A stretch of 64,000 nucleotides of DNA from a virus. The stretch covers positions 1 through 64,000 of IMG/VR virus record IMGVR_UViG_3300022866_000322. One strand, given 5' to 3'. The notes under the pieces were generated by a model, which did no database searches, had not been told where the DNA came from, and was given only the letters and a program-made list of their open reading frames with translations. The position numbers and the translations under genes are program-made. Positions 21,717 through 30,836 of this stretch are shown here, in pieces (the first letter of the stretch is position 1; the number at the start of each line of letters is the position of its first letter).

Positions 21717-22943
21717 CTAACTGAGCATTAAGTTTCGTACTTGCTCATAGTTAATTACGTCACTTGGTAAGCGATGTCGTTCTATGCGATCATGGTTATA
21801 CCAATTGACCTGTTTCTTGAAGTTACCTAACAGTTCATCTACGATTATTTCTTTGAACTTTCCGTAAAAGTGTTGATGATTATATTCCAACACTTCTTGC
21901 ATTTGTTCCTGCTGTTGTGCAATGTCTTTGTTTTTAAGTTTAGACAATTGCTCTACAATCATGTTGATACGCAATGTTGGATCTTGTTCTTGGTCGTAAC
22001 TTTCATCTATCCATTGATCGAATGTACGAAAGCCATAACGTTTCAAGTATGCCAAGTTACCAGGTGCGCCCACAAGTATGAAAGGACGCTTGCTTACAAT
22101 TGGTTTGAATATTTTTTCAGTAAGGTGTAAACTATCACCATAGTATACAGTTTCTGTTACCACGTGCCACAGTGCATCATATCCGTAAGATGTTAAATCA
22201 GCACTAGCATTGTTGTAGTCAACAGTATCAAGCACACTAGGAGTTGCTTGTTTAGCCAGGTGTTTAAATATGTGCTTCTTGGCGTCAACTGGTAATCTAC
22301 TGTTGGTGTTGAACAGTTCATTCTTAACTAAATCACTTGTTAACAGAGGGGCTGAAATGTGTCCAAGATCTGTTAAGCCTCTTTGACTTATCTGCGAAAG
22401 CAAGTATAATCTGTAGTTACGATTATTAGTCAACAAGTGATTTAAACAAATAAATAGTTTTGTAGGTTTTACGTATGAATAGTCAAGATACTTATAGTTC
22501 CTAAACCAATCAAGAGCCGCAAATCCATGAAAAAAGAAATACCAATCTGCTACACCCCATTCCCTAAGGTACTTTCGTTTTTGTTGACTGACTTCAGAGT
22601 TAGCTAATACATGAAAGTTAACATCAGATATCATCATATTAACTGAAGGGTGTGACGGACTTGACGGCCATATATAGTTTTCAGTTGGGTGACCGGGATC
22701 AATGGTATGCGTATGGTACGCATCAAAGTAACGAACTTGATCTAAGTCATTGTAACTTAGTGGTTCTTCATGCCACCAAATACAACGTCCAACAGTTGAA
22801 CCGTAAAAGTCTTCGCAATGCTGGGAGTACATAAAATGTTCGATGTTAGTACTGAAACTTGGAAAGAACCCAGCGTCGTACAACGACAGTGGTTTTAATA
22901 ACTGTTCATATAAAAATAAACTAAACTTATCAACGGAGATCAT
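21717..22943 (-). CDS. Putative GT-B type glycosyltransferase
   Basis: This 408 aa protein shares the C-terminal motif TEK..KP...[KR][RL]F...G...YL...GF+TFD..IDESYD with the gene at 35966. This is the nucleotide-sugar binding half typical of a viral glycosyltransferase family related to fucosyltransferase-like enzymes. It lies on the minus strand, back to back with a nucleotide-sugar dehydrogenase. It could modify virion proteins, DNA-linked groups or host surface glycans. The donor and acceptor are unknown. Confidence 0.72.
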   Translation of the reverse strand: MISVDKFSLFLYEQLLKPLSLYDAGFFPSFSTNIEHFMYSQHCEDFYGSTVGRCIWWHEEPLSYNDLDQVRYFDAYHTHTIDPGHPTENYIWPSSPSHPSVNMMISDVNFHVLANSEVSQQKRKYLREWGVADWYFFFHGFAALDWFRNYKYLDYSYVKPTKLFICLNHLLTNNRNYRLYLLSQISQRGLTDLGHISAPLLTSDLVKNELFNTNSRLPVDAKKHIFKHLAKQATPSVLDTVDYNNASADLTSYGYDALWHVVTETVYYGDSLHLTEKIFKPIVSKRPFILVGAPGNLAYLKRYGFRTFDQWIDESYDQEQDPTLRINMIVEQLSKLKNKDIAQQQEQMQEVLEYNHQHFYGKFKEIIVDELLGNFKKQVNWYNHDRIERHRLPSDVINYEQVRNLMLS

Positions 22944-22945
22944 TA

Positions 22946-24181
22946 ATGCAAATAGGTTTTATAGGGTTAGGTAAATTAGGGCTTCCATGTGCTGAAGCAA
23001 TGGCCACACAGTATTCTGTGACTGGCTACGATATTTACAACAAAACAAGTGACACCATAAAAATATCACCCTCACTGGAAGGTGCAGTTAAAGGCAAAGA
23101 CATTGTATTCGTAGCAGTGCAAACTCCACACGATCCTGTGTACGACGGAAGTCGACCTATTACACATTTAGCAAACAAAGACTTTGACTATACTATAGTT
23201 AAACAAGTTTTAACAGACATAAACCAACATGTTGGACAGGAAACACTAGTAGTGCTAATCAGCACAGTATTACCCGGCACTACAAGGACACAGTTGCGTG
23301 ATTGTGTGTCAGAAGCACGTTTTGTTTACAACCCCTACCTTATTGCTATGGGTAGCGTTGCATGGGATATGGTTAATCCTGAAATGGTTATTATTGGTAC
23401 AGAAGATGGATCAGAAACAGGTGACGCAAAAGAACTTATTAACTTTTATAAGCCGTTAATGGAAAATGATCCCAAGTATAATGTTGGCACATGGGATGAA
23501 GCAGAAAGCATAAAGATATTTTACAACACATTCATCAGCACAAAAATTGGCCTGGTAAACATGATACAGGATGTTGCAGTGAAGAACGGTAACATTGATG
23601 TTGATGTGGTTACAGAAGCATTAGCAGGTAGCACACTGCGTATTGTAAGTCCCAAGTACATGAAAGCAGGCATGGGAGATGCAGGACCTTGCCACCCAAG
23701 AGACAACATTGCACTGCGTTGGTTAGCAGAAAGATTAGATCTCGGATACGATATATTTGACACTGTGATGCATGCTAGGGAAAAACAAGCAGAAAATGTT
23801 GCCAGTTACCTAACAGCACTGCAAAAGAAAAACAACATGCCGGTACGCATCATGGGCAAAGCATACAAGCCCGACGTTGATATACTGGATGGCAGTTATA
23901 GTTTGTTGATTGGGTATTACCTGGAAAAACAAGGTACAGACTTTGCTTATGTTGATCCGCTTACTAACGATATAGCAACCGATACCGACCAACCTGTTAT
24001 AGCATTCCTGGCGCACAACAGACAAGTCACATATGGATATACTGGAAATAAAAAGCGACAAGAATTCTATTGTGATGTTGCTACAGGAAGCATCATAGTT
24101 GATCCATGGAGAACATATCCGAAAATAGACAACAACTATAAAGTAATACATTATGGAAACACTAGATTTAAAACAGTTTAA
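22946..24181 (+). CDS. UDP-glucose/GDP-mannose dehydrogenase family protein
   Basis: This 411 aa protein has the NAD-binding Rossmann motif GFIGLGKLGLP, the middle motif E..K...NTF.S.KI...N, and GMGDAGPCHPRDN holding the Cys nucleophile of the four-electron oxidation. A C-terminal UDP-binding-like domain follows. It would make a uronic acid nucleotide sugar. It starts 2 bases from the divergent glycosyltransferase start, and the next gene overlaps its 3' end by 29 bases. Confidence 0.88.
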   Translation: MQIGFIGLGKLGLPCAEAMATQYSVTGYDIYNKTSDTIKISPSLEGAVKGKDIVFVAVQTPHDPVYDGSRPITHLANKDFDYTIVKQVLTDINQHVGQETLVVLISTVLPGTTRTQLRDCVSEARFVYNPYLIAMGSVAWDMVNPEMVIIGTEDGSETGDAKELINFYKPLMENDPKYNVGTWDEAESIKIFYNTFISTKIGLVNMIQDVAVKNGNIDVDVVTEALAGSTLRIVSPKYMKAGMGDAGPCHPRDNIALRWLAERLDLGYDIFDTVMHAREKQAENVASYLTALQKKNNMPVRIMGKAYKPDVDILDGSYSLLIGYYLEKQGTDFAYVDPLTNDIATDTDQPVIAFLAHNRQVTYGYTGNKKRQEFYCDVATGSIIVDPWRTYPKIDNNYKVIHYGNTRFKTV

Positions 24182-24677
24182 TATTGATAGCAATATCATT
24201 GATGATGAGTACAAAAACTTAGATTACGTCATTGAAAAGTTCAATGATAGTGCAACACTAGAACATTGGCGCAATATGGGGTACAATGGGACTATCGGTG
24301 GGCAATTATGTGATATGCGTTCCCCACAACCAACCTGGAACAACCAAATAGTTAACACATTTGAGAAACTGTTTAACTGGAAAGATGTTTGTACCAGTTA
24401 CTATAAAATGTGGCCAGGCTCAAGTTTGCCTAAGCACCAAGACACGTACAAAAAGTATATAGAAATCTTTAATCTAAAAGGACAAGAGCAGTCAATTTGG
24501 AGATCCATAGTGTTTTTGGAAGACTGGCAAAGTGGACATTATCTTGAAATAGATAACGTCCCGCACACAGGCTGGAGTAAAGGATCTGTGATAACTTGGC
24601 AGTACAACACACCACATATTGCGGCTAACTTGGGCATGACGCCGCGTTATACACTACAGGTAACAGGACATACATGA
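24153..24677 (+). CDS. 2-oxoglutarate/Fe(II) oxygenase-like protein
   Basis: This 174 aa protein shows the facial triad pattern H.D (LPKHQDTY) and a distal His followed by Arg (TPHIAANLG.TPRYTLQVTG) in a double-stranded beta helix context (SIVFLEDW.SGHYLE). It resembles phage aspartyl/asparaginyl hydroxylase-like proteins. A substrate cannot be named. It overlaps both neighbours and so belongs with the dehydrogenase and amidinotransferase genes. Confidence 0.72.
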   Translation: METLDLKQFNIDSNIIDDEYKNLDYVIEKFNDSATLEHWRNMGYNGTIGGQLCDMRSPQPTWNNQIVNTFEKLFNWKDVCTSYYKMWPGSSLPKHQDTYKKYIEIFNLKGQEQSIWRSIVFLEDWQSGHYLEIDNVPHTGWSKGSVITWQYNTPHIAANLGMTPRYTLQVTGHT

Positions 24678-25600
24678 TACACACCTATAACGAATGGGAC
24701 AAACTACAGGAAATAGTAGTTGGTCGTGCAGATTGTGCTAACTGGCCCACAGATGATCCTGTGTTTGCTAAAGAAAGCGAAAAGACACTGTGGAAAGAAA
24801 CCCCAGTGCCCACAGGCCCAGTACCACAGTGGGTTATTGATGAGGCCAATGCGGATCTGGATAACCTCGCTGGATTTCTAACACAGTGGGGAGTTACTGT
24901 ACATAGACCCACTGACATGAACTTCCAAAAACTTGGTGGTATGTACAACTACTGTCCCAGGGACAGACTGTTGGTGTACGGTGATAAGATTATTGATTGT
25001 GCTATGATGTATCCCTGTAGGGATATGGAAATAGAAGCACTGGGCATGGTCACTGAAGGACACGAAGTTATTCGCATGCCACGCGATCAAGGCATGGTAC
25101 TTGACGCTGCCAATGTTTGTCGCCTTGGTGATACACTGTTGGTGTTGGAAAGTGAAAGCGGAAATAAAAGAGCAATTTCCTGGTTGGCAAAACAGTTGCC
25201 TGATGCTATTATACAAACATGCAATTTTTACAGCGGAGTGCATATAGACAGCACCATTACCCCACTGCAAGAAGGCATAGTCATAGTCAACGGCAACAGA
25301 GTTAACAAGGATAACCTACCAAGTGTATTTAAAGACTGGGAAGTTATCTTTGTTAACGAAGTTGTTCCTCAAAGTTTTTATCAATACCCATACGCAAGTA
25401 AATGGATCGCAATGAACATGTTAGTAGTACAACCTGGTACGGTCATTGTGGATCGGGCGCAAACTGAACTAATAGAGTTACTTGAAAACAAATATAAAAT
25501 GATTGTAATTCCCATGCAGTTGAGACATTCAAGAACGCTAGGGGGCGGATTCCACTGTGTTACACTGGATATAAATCGCACATTGCTAATAAATAGTTAA
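24674..25600 (+). CDS. Glycine amidinotransferase-like enzyme
   Basis: This 308 aa protein has the amidinotransferase pentein fold: EW..L.EIVVGRAD near the N-terminus, an acidic site around PRDQGMVLDAANV, the catalytic His in SGVHIDSTITPL, and the nucleophile Cys in GGGFHCVTLD at the end. The family moves an amidino group from arginine to an amine such as glycine or a sugar-linked amine. Its place after a nucleotide-sugar dehydrogenase suggests possible modification of a sugar or of a small guanidino compound. Starts in an ATGA-type overlap. Confidence 0.88.
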   Translation: MIHTYNEWDKLQEIVVGRADCANWPTDDPVFAKESEKTLWKETPVPTGPVPQWVIDEANADLDNLAGFLTQWGVTVHRPTDMNFQKLGGMYNYCPRDRLLVYGDKIIDCAMMYPCRDMEIEALGMVTEGHEVIRMPRDQGMVLDAANVCRLGDTLLVLESESGNKRAISWLAKQLPDAIIQTCNFYSGVHIDSTITPLQEGIVIVNGNRVNKDNLPSVFKDWEVIFVNEVVPQSFYQYPYASKWIAMNMLVVQPGTVIVDRAQTELIELLENKYKMIVIPMQLRHSRTLGGGFHCVTLDINRTLLINS

Positions 25601-25650
25601 TATACATAATAACTAAAAAAGAAGTAGACCAAAGCGAACCAGGTGGCAGA

Positions 25651-26394
25651 ATGAAATTTGAATCATATACTGGGTGTTTATTGAATGCATATGAGCACCA
25701 TGTTAGGCAAGCAGATGTAGTAAAGCGTAAACAGGAAATACTGTCGGGCGTAGGAGAGTTCTACAACATAGTACCTGACACTATTTTATACATTGGATTT
25801 AGTCCTGCTATTTTAGTTCAGCAAGCGGGACAGATTTACGTTACACACGTAAACGAACAGGTTTTAAATTTTTTAACAGAACGAAAAGTTCCGTTTATAC
25901 ATATACCAGAAGACCAGTTAGTCGACTACAAAAACAATTTCCAAGTTGTAGTAGCACTAGATGAGTACTTTACGTTTGCTGAGTCAGACGAGGGACAGAA
26001 ACTATCAGTGGCTGAGATTTGTAACCTAGCCACGGAATACTTGATAACTACATGTAAGGATTACAAGAATCAAAGTTTCAAGGATCGTGAGTTTAGTGTT
26101 CCTGCACTGATTAGAAACAGTGGCAAGAACCAAATATTCTTAGAGTTACACGATTATGATTTACAAGATAGAAACAGTTGGAAAACCACAGTACATGAGA
26201 TACTTGGTAGTGATATAAATGTTGCAGGACCATTTGCACGACGTGCAATGTTTTTTAAGCAATTGGCAAAGTTTGCTTATGATGCAGGAGCAACTAATTT
26301 CACAGTACATAAGAATTTAATGTACAAGAGTTTAATCAAGAAAAATTACGAACATGTAATTTCAATTCAATTTGACGGTGAGCATGGATCTTAA
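25651..26394 (+). CDS. Hypothetical protein, possible methyltransferase-like fold (247 aa)
   Basis: The region DTILYIGFSPAILVQQAGQIYVTHVNEQVLNFL resembles motif I and II of SAM-dependent methyltransferases, with FQVVVALDEYFTFAESD as a possible motif IV. The conserved glycine loop is imperfect. It overlaps the following fibre-like gene by 11 bases, so a role in fibre modification or assembly is possible. Confidence 0.5.
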   Translation: MKFESYTGCLLNAYEHHVRQADVVKRKQEILSGVGEFYNIVPDTILYIGFSPAILVQQAGQIYVTHVNEQVLNFLTERKVPFIHIPEDQLVDYKNNFQVVVALDEYFTFAESDEGQKLSVAEICNLATEYLITTCKDYKNQSFKDREFSVPALIRNSGKNQIFLELHDYDLQDRNSWKTTVHEILGSDINVAGPFARRAMFFKQLAKFAYDAGATNFTVHKNLMYKSLIKKNYEHVISIQFDGEHGS

Positions 26395-27628
26395 TACACA
26401 AATAACTGATATAGTAGACGGAATAGTAAAACAAGTAGAAGCAGGTGTAGCAAAAAAAGTTGATCAGTTAATAGCTGATTCAATTAAAGCTCGCTTATCT
26501 ACCTTTAACTTTACTGATGCAATCCAAAAAGCGGCCACAGAAGCACTGGATAGAAAAGCCTCCGAGTATAATGTTGATAGCAAAAAACTTGAAACACGTA
26601 TTTTTGACCGGATCAACGAGACTATTACGGAAGTACAAAAACAAACAGATCAAACTGTTAAAGAAACAGTGGCTCAACGTATCCAAGAAATAGACTTTGG
26701 TAAAGCAGTAGTTAACGCAACTAGTATAGTAGTCAAAGATCAATTGAATGAAGTTATATTTCCTGATTCAAGTATTAAACCTGAATCGTTAGATTTGTCT
26801 ACATTTAAGTTTAGTGGAGACAACATACACGGTGGTATAATCACAGAATTCAGCAGTACTGGTATCGACGATCGTGCTACCAACATTGCAGTTACTATAT
26901 TAGATGATGTAACAGTTGTTGAAAACAATTTGCTTACAAAAGATTTAACTGTACAAGGTAACGTAACCATAAATGGAACACTGGACAAGGATTGTAGTTT
27001 TTATCAAGAACTGATTGATACTACATCAACCAACACTGTTAGTAAACTTAACAAAACCTTATTTGATGGATTTAGTAAAACTGTGTTTAATACAATTAAA
27101 GACAAAGGACTTGACCTAAACAAAATAACCATAAACGGCAAAGATGTTGTTATTGGTAATGCACTAGGATCCAACATAACCAATAGTAATTTACAAGAAC
27201 TGGGTATGCTCAAAGAATTGCAAGTGTCCGGCGAAGCATTTTTGAGTGGATCATTGTATACTGTTAAGGGTCGCGTAGGCGTTAACACGTTTGAACCAAG
27301 TGCGGCGTTAGCAGTATGGGACCAAGAAATTGAAATTACTACAGGTAAGAAGGAAACAGACATAGGACGCATAGGAACTCCTAGGAAACAGTCGTTGGTG
27401 CTTAGTGCAAACAACAAAAACAATATTGTGTTAAACACAGACGGAAGTACAAAAGTTGACGATTTACGCATAGGGCAAGCCATGCGATTTACAGAAGGCA
27501 ATCGAGCGCCAAACTATGCCAGTACAAAAGGACATGTAGTCTGGAACAACAACCCTAGTCTTGGCGGACCAATGGGATGGATCTGTTTAGGGTTAGCCAA
27601 CTGGGCAAACTTTGGCATAATTGACTAG
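26384..27628 (+). CDS. Fibre-like virion protein
   Basis: The ATG start at 26384 is preferred over TTG at 26372. The product of 414 aa has an N-terminal coiled coil (VDGIVKQVEAGVAKKVDQLI), then beta-repeat segments (VTILDDVTVVENNLLTKDLTVQGNVTINGTL) typical of trimeric tail fibres. A C-terminal tip domain (GHVVWNNNPSLGGPMGW) completes it. It probably takes part in host recognition or baseplate-linked fibres. The radical SAM gene starts on its stop codon. Confidence 0.75.
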   Translation: MDLNTQITDIVDGIVKQVEAGVAKKVDQLIADSIKARLSTFNFTDAIQKAATEALDRKASEYNVDSKKLETRIFDRINETITEVQKQTDQTVKETVAQRIQEIDFGKAVVNATSIVVKDQLNEVIFPDSSIKPESLDLSTFKFSGDNIHGGIITEFSSTGIDDRATNIAVTILDDVTVVENNLLTKDLTVQGNVTINGTLDKDCSFYQELIDTTSTNTVSKLNKTLFDGFSKTVFNTIKDKGLDLNKITINGKDVVIGNALGSNITNSNLQELGMLKELQVSGEAFLSGSLYTVKGRVGVNTFEPSAALAVWDQEIEITTGKKETDIGRIGTPRKQSLVLSANNKNNIVLNTDGSTKVDDLRIGQAMRFTEGNRAPNYASTKGHVVWNNNPSLGGPMGWICLGLANWANFGIID

Positions 27629-28932
27629 TGGCCAATCAAAAAGTATTTTGCAGTGTACCTTGGAGCAATCATCACTTCTACTGGGATGGTTCCTACGGTG
27701 TATGTAGTAGCGAAAGTAAGCGGCCCAACAAAGGCGAAAGTTTAAACAACACAAGTTTAGTACAATGGTATGACAGCGATACTATGCAAGACTTTAGACG
27801 CAGAGTATTGTCGGATCAACCGTTAGAAGAATGCAGTGTATGTTATAAAGAAGAAGCACAAGGTTACCAAAGTCGTAGGATCAAAGAGAACTACAAACTG
27901 GGCATATTTACAGAACATACCAGTAATGCATTCCAACAAAGTTTTGAACAAAGTACATGGCGCGAAAAGTTTCATGCGGACGGAACTACTGATGTGTTAC
28001 CTATAGACTGGCATATAGACTTGGGAAACGAATGCAACTTTGCATGTAAGATGTGCATTCCAGAGGCTAGTAGTAAAATAGCAAGTGCATATAGATCCTG
28101 GGATATCGAGTACAATAAGAAACCGAACTGGGTTATAGATAAACAAAGTTGGGAACAGTTGCTAACTAACTTAGACACTGTTAAAGATCGCCTTAACAGA
28201 GTGCATGTCATTGGTGGCGAGCCTTTGATAAACAAAAGATTCCATCAACTTATAGACTGGTTACTGGAAAATAATTATCACCATATTAGTATAAGCACAG
28301 TGACCAACGGCACTAATGTAAATTTAGAGCTAGTAGAAAAACTTAAACAGTTTAGATTAGCACATTTAGAAATAAGCGCAGAAAGTATTAACCAAACAAA
28401 TGATTACATTCGTCAAGGTTGCGATTACGTTGGACTGTGGAAAACTATACACGAACTTGTTGAGTTGCAATCAGACAAGTTTCAGGTAGTACTTAGATCA
28501 GCGCCACAGTTGCTTAGTGTGAATGATTATTATCAGTATTTAGATAAAGCATATAGTCTAGGGCTTGCTGTTGATAGTGTGCCACTAACTTACCCTTCAT
28601 ACATGGCAGTGAATGTGCTACCTTGGGATATCAGACAACAACTAAAACCTAAGTATCAACAGCTACTAGATAAATTGCAAACAAATGTAGATCAAACAAG
28701 TTTCGAAACTTTAGCAGTAGGAAGGGATACATCTAGGCTTTCACAAAAGTTAGCCAGAGAATGCCGCGGAGTGATCACAATGTTAGATAGTGAAGCACCC
28801 CATAACGTAGAAGAACTAAGAGTAGAGCTGATTCAATGGCTACAGCGTTGGGACAAAAAATACAACTATAACGCTATTGCACTTTACCCACAGTACAAAG
28901 ATTTTTTGAAAAGTTATGGATACTCTGTATAA
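27628..28932 (+). CDS. Radical SAM protein 1
   Basis: A GTG start overlapping the previous stop gives a 434 aa protein. The SAM-binding cluster is CNFACKMC (C136, C140, C143), followed by GGEP at the SAM glycine motif and a TIM-barrel pattern. N-terminal cysteines C8, C26, C69 and C72 form a module shared by three other proteins in the window, which may hold a second Fe-S cluster. Such phage proteins are often annotated as twitch-domain radical SAM enzymes. The substrate is unknown; the adjacent fibre protein is a candidate. Confidence 0.85.
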   Translation: MANQKVFCSVPWSNHHFYWDGSYGVCSSESKRPNKGESLNNTSLVQWYDSDTMQDFRRRVLSDQPLEECSVCYKEEAQGYQSRRIKENYKLGIFTEHTSNAFQQSFEQSTWREKFHADGTTDVLPIDWHIDLGNECNFACKMCIPEASSKIASAYRSWDIEYNKKPNWVIDKQSWEQLLTNLDTVKDRLNRVHVIGGEPLINKRFHQLIDWLLENNYHHISISTVTNGTNVNLELVEKLKQFRLAHLEISAESINQTNDYIRQGCDYVGLWKTIHELVELQSDKFQVVLRSAPQLLSVNDYYQYLDKAYSLGLAVDSVPLTYPSYMAVNVLPWDIRQQLKPKYQQLLDKLQTNVDQTSFETLAVGRDTSRLSQKLARECRGVITMLDSEAPHNVEELRVELIQWLQRWDKKYNYNAIALYPQYKDFLKSYGYSV

Positions 28933-29371
28933 CGTAAACATTGAGGTTTGTGTTAACCCCATAATACACAAGACTGTGCCACGCATCAGTTACGGGTTCG
29001 ACAACACAACAATCAACACCATAGATCTAAGAACCCCTTGCATGCTGTCTCTTAACCATGACTTTGACAAAGGACCACACAGTTTTTGGGTACAGTTCCT
29101 GAACAAAGACTACAGCGAAAGCAAACCAGACCAAGGTATTGACATGGCCGTGGAAATTGACAGCGTAGCTATCCATGACATCAAATTGGACAGGCTCAAA
29201 TGGGCAGGCAAGTTTTATCCAATGTATCCGAAAGATTGTGAACACAATGACCCAGTATTACAGCCACATACCTACTTGGGCTGGAACGGAAAATGGGTAA
29301 TAGAGTTTTATACACCAGTGTTTACCTGGATTCACCGCTTGGAAAACCTAGGTTGGCTATATTCTACTTGA
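28916..29371 (+). CDS. Hypothetical beta-rich protein (151 aa)
   Basis: It starts inside the end of radical SAM 1 (17-base overlap). The sequence has beta-sandwich-like segments (VNIEVCVNPIIHKTVPRISYGFDN, LGWNGKWVIEFYTPVFTWIH) rich in Trp and His. It might bind carbohydrate, but this is a guess from composition. Function unknown. Confidence 0.55.
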   Translation: MDTLYNVNIEVCVNPIIHKTVPRISYGFDNTTINTIDLRTPCMLSLNHDFDKGPHSFWVQFLNKDYSESKPDQGIDMAVEIDSVAIHDIKLDRLKWAGKFYPMYPKDCEHNDPVLQPHTYLGWNGKWVIEFYTPVFTWIHRLENLGWLYST

Positions 29372-29396
29372 CTTTTTAGTTAAATACTAGTATACT
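29368..29396 (+). promoter_or_regulatory. Sigma70-like promoter overlapping a late core
   Basis: TTGACT (29368-29373), 17 bp, TATACT (29391-29396). The late core TTAAATACT (29380-29388) lies within the spacer. It serves the gene at 29428. Confidence 0.6.
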
Positions 29397-29427
29397 GTTT
29401 TATTCTAAACAACTTCTATAAGCAACT

Positions 29428-29718
29428 ATGTCTGATCAATTGACGATCCATAAAGACGGTAAAACCAAAAAAGTAGAATTCAGTTGGGACCGTAGTAACA
29501 GATTCAGCCTCGAAGAACCATTCGACGATGACATGCCAGACTACTATATCATAATACATGATTTTCAATGGTGGCTAGACAACGAACTTGAAGTCTGTGG
29601 GTGGATGGATAACAACTTGCCCAAAGGCAGCAGACATAGGGAAGGCGCATTGATAGTGGTACCAACAGTAGCAGACGCAAGCAAGTTCTTGCTCAGATGG
29701 CAAGGCAAAAAAGGATAA
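29428..29718 (+). CDS. Hypothetical protein (96 aa)
   Basis: Soluble protein with DDDMPDYYIIIHDFQWWLDN and a C-terminal basic tail (LLRWQGKKG). No family recognised. Monocistronic start behind its own promoter; the stop lies within a hairpin that precedes the next gene. Confidence 0.55.
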   Translation: MSDQLTIHKDGKTKKVEFSWDRSNRFSLEEPFDDDMPDYYIIIHDFQWWLDNELEVCGWMDNNLPKGSRHREGALIVVPTVADASKFLLRWQGKKG

Positions 29719-29737
29719 CAATGTTAGCATTGTTATC
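29714..29737 (+). promoter_or_regulatory. 10 bp perfect hairpin across a gene junction
   Basis: GATAACAATG pairs with CATTGTTATC around TTAG. It covers the stop codon of the 29428 gene and lies 20 bases before the next ATG. It could limit or couple translation. No T-run follows. Confidence 0.5.
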
Positions 29738-29756
29738 AACAAAAAGGGTAACAATA

Positions 29757-30092
29757 ATGTTAAAACAATTATTATTAGTAGTTGCTGTACTTGCGATACC
29801 ACATGCTCATGCACAGCAGAGAGAAAGAACGCACCTGGAACAGTTTGCGCAACCTGAATTGTGTGTATACAAAGCCAAACTTGCCGCGGCAGGTGCTTGG
29901 TTAAGAATTGAGAAGCATGCCACAACCTGTGACAATATCAAATACTTCTGGCATGGTGATGAAACTGAATACGAAATAACCCTAGTTAAAGAAGCAACCT
30001 GCAAAGGATTTGAAATAGTCTTGGAGCTAAAGTCAGATCCGATGAAGGCGGGTGATGCTGCTTACTTAGATTGCATGGCAAAGGCCCCATAA
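29757..30092 (+). CDS. Secreted small protein (111 aa)
   Basis: The start at 29757 gives a signal peptide (MLKQLLLVVAVLAIPHAHA). Upstream in-frame ATGs at 29697 and 29721 would add residues without a ribosome site and bury the signal. Four cysteines in the mature part (LCVYK, TTCDNIK, ATCKGFE, LDCMAK) suggest two disulfides in the periplasm. Function unknown. Confidence 0.65.
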   Translation: MLKQLLLVVAVLAIPHAHAQQRERTHLEQFAQPELCVYKAKLAAAGAWLRIEKHATTCDNIKYFWHGDETEYEITLVKEATCKGFEIVLELKSDPMKAGDAAYLDCMAKAP

Positions 30093-30117
30093 AAAACAAC
30101 TGTACGGAGAATAGATA

Positions 30118-30834
30118 ATGCGTGTGAAAATTGGAAATTATATAAATGATTTTGGCCCATACCAACTAGCAGAACTACTTTGCTTTTGGACAAAAGACGT
30201 AGAAGACGAATGCGGAATGAAAGGTAAACCTGTCTGGGTTCGCAATTTTGGTGAATGGCTTGCTCACGGTAGTGTAGAACCTGCTGCAGAGGTTGGTGAT
30301 ATTACCAGTTGGGATCGAGGTCGACACAACACTTTGCTATCTAAGTTCTTAGCTTGGATTCACAGCAAAAAAGAGCAAACAGTCCAAGTACACATTGATC
30401 GGTGGGATACCTGGAGTATGGATCACACACTGGCGCATATTGTGCTACCTATGCTCAAGCAACTTAAAGAAACCAAACACGGCGGCCCTTGTGTTGACCT
30501 AAAGGATGTGCCAAAAGAACTGCACGGTAAGAAACTAACCAAGAAGCAACGTGCAAGTGGTGAAGTTGACGACAAGTATTTTGAACGGTGGGACTGGGTA
30601 TTAAATGAAATGATCTTTGCGTTTGATAGCAAGATCAATGACGACTGGGGAGAACAGTTTCAATCTGGGGTAAGTGACATACAGTGGAAGAAACTAGAAG
30701 GCGGCGCCAGTGAATTGATGAACGGACCCAATCATACTATGGTTTATGACCACGACGGAATGAAATTACACGAAGCTCGTATACAAAATGGATTCCGCCT
30801 GTTTGGAGTCTACCTCCAGAACTTGTGGGATTAG
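30118..30834 (+). CDS. Conserved phage protein of unknown function (238 aa)
   Basis: Starts behind ACGGAGAATA. The combination of N-terminal VKIGNYINDFGPYQLAELLCFW, DRWDTWSMDHTLAHIVLPMLKQLK, ERWDWVLNEMIFAF and C-terminal NGFRLFGVYLQNLWD matches a protein I recall from many T4-like phages, without an assigned role. It is soluble and Trp-rich. Confidence 0.75.
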   Translation: MRVKIGNYINDFGPYQLAELLCFWTKDVEDECGMKGKPVWVRNFGEWLAHGSVEPAAEVGDITSWDRGRHNTLLSKFLAWIHSKKEQTVQVHIDRWDTWSMDHTLAHIVLPMLKQLKETKHGGPCVDLKDVPKELHGKKLTKKQRASGEVDDKYFERWDWVLNEMIFAFDSKINDDWGEQFQSGVSDIQWKKLEGGASELMNGPNHTMVYDHDGMKLHEARIQNGFRLFGVYLQNLWD

Positions 30835-30836
30835 AG

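Noticed and set aside
27628-28932. PqqE among the radical SAM proteins
   Set aside because: PqqE has its SAM cluster near the N-terminus and SPASM cysteines at the C-terminus; these four proteins have extra cysteines before the SAM cluster.
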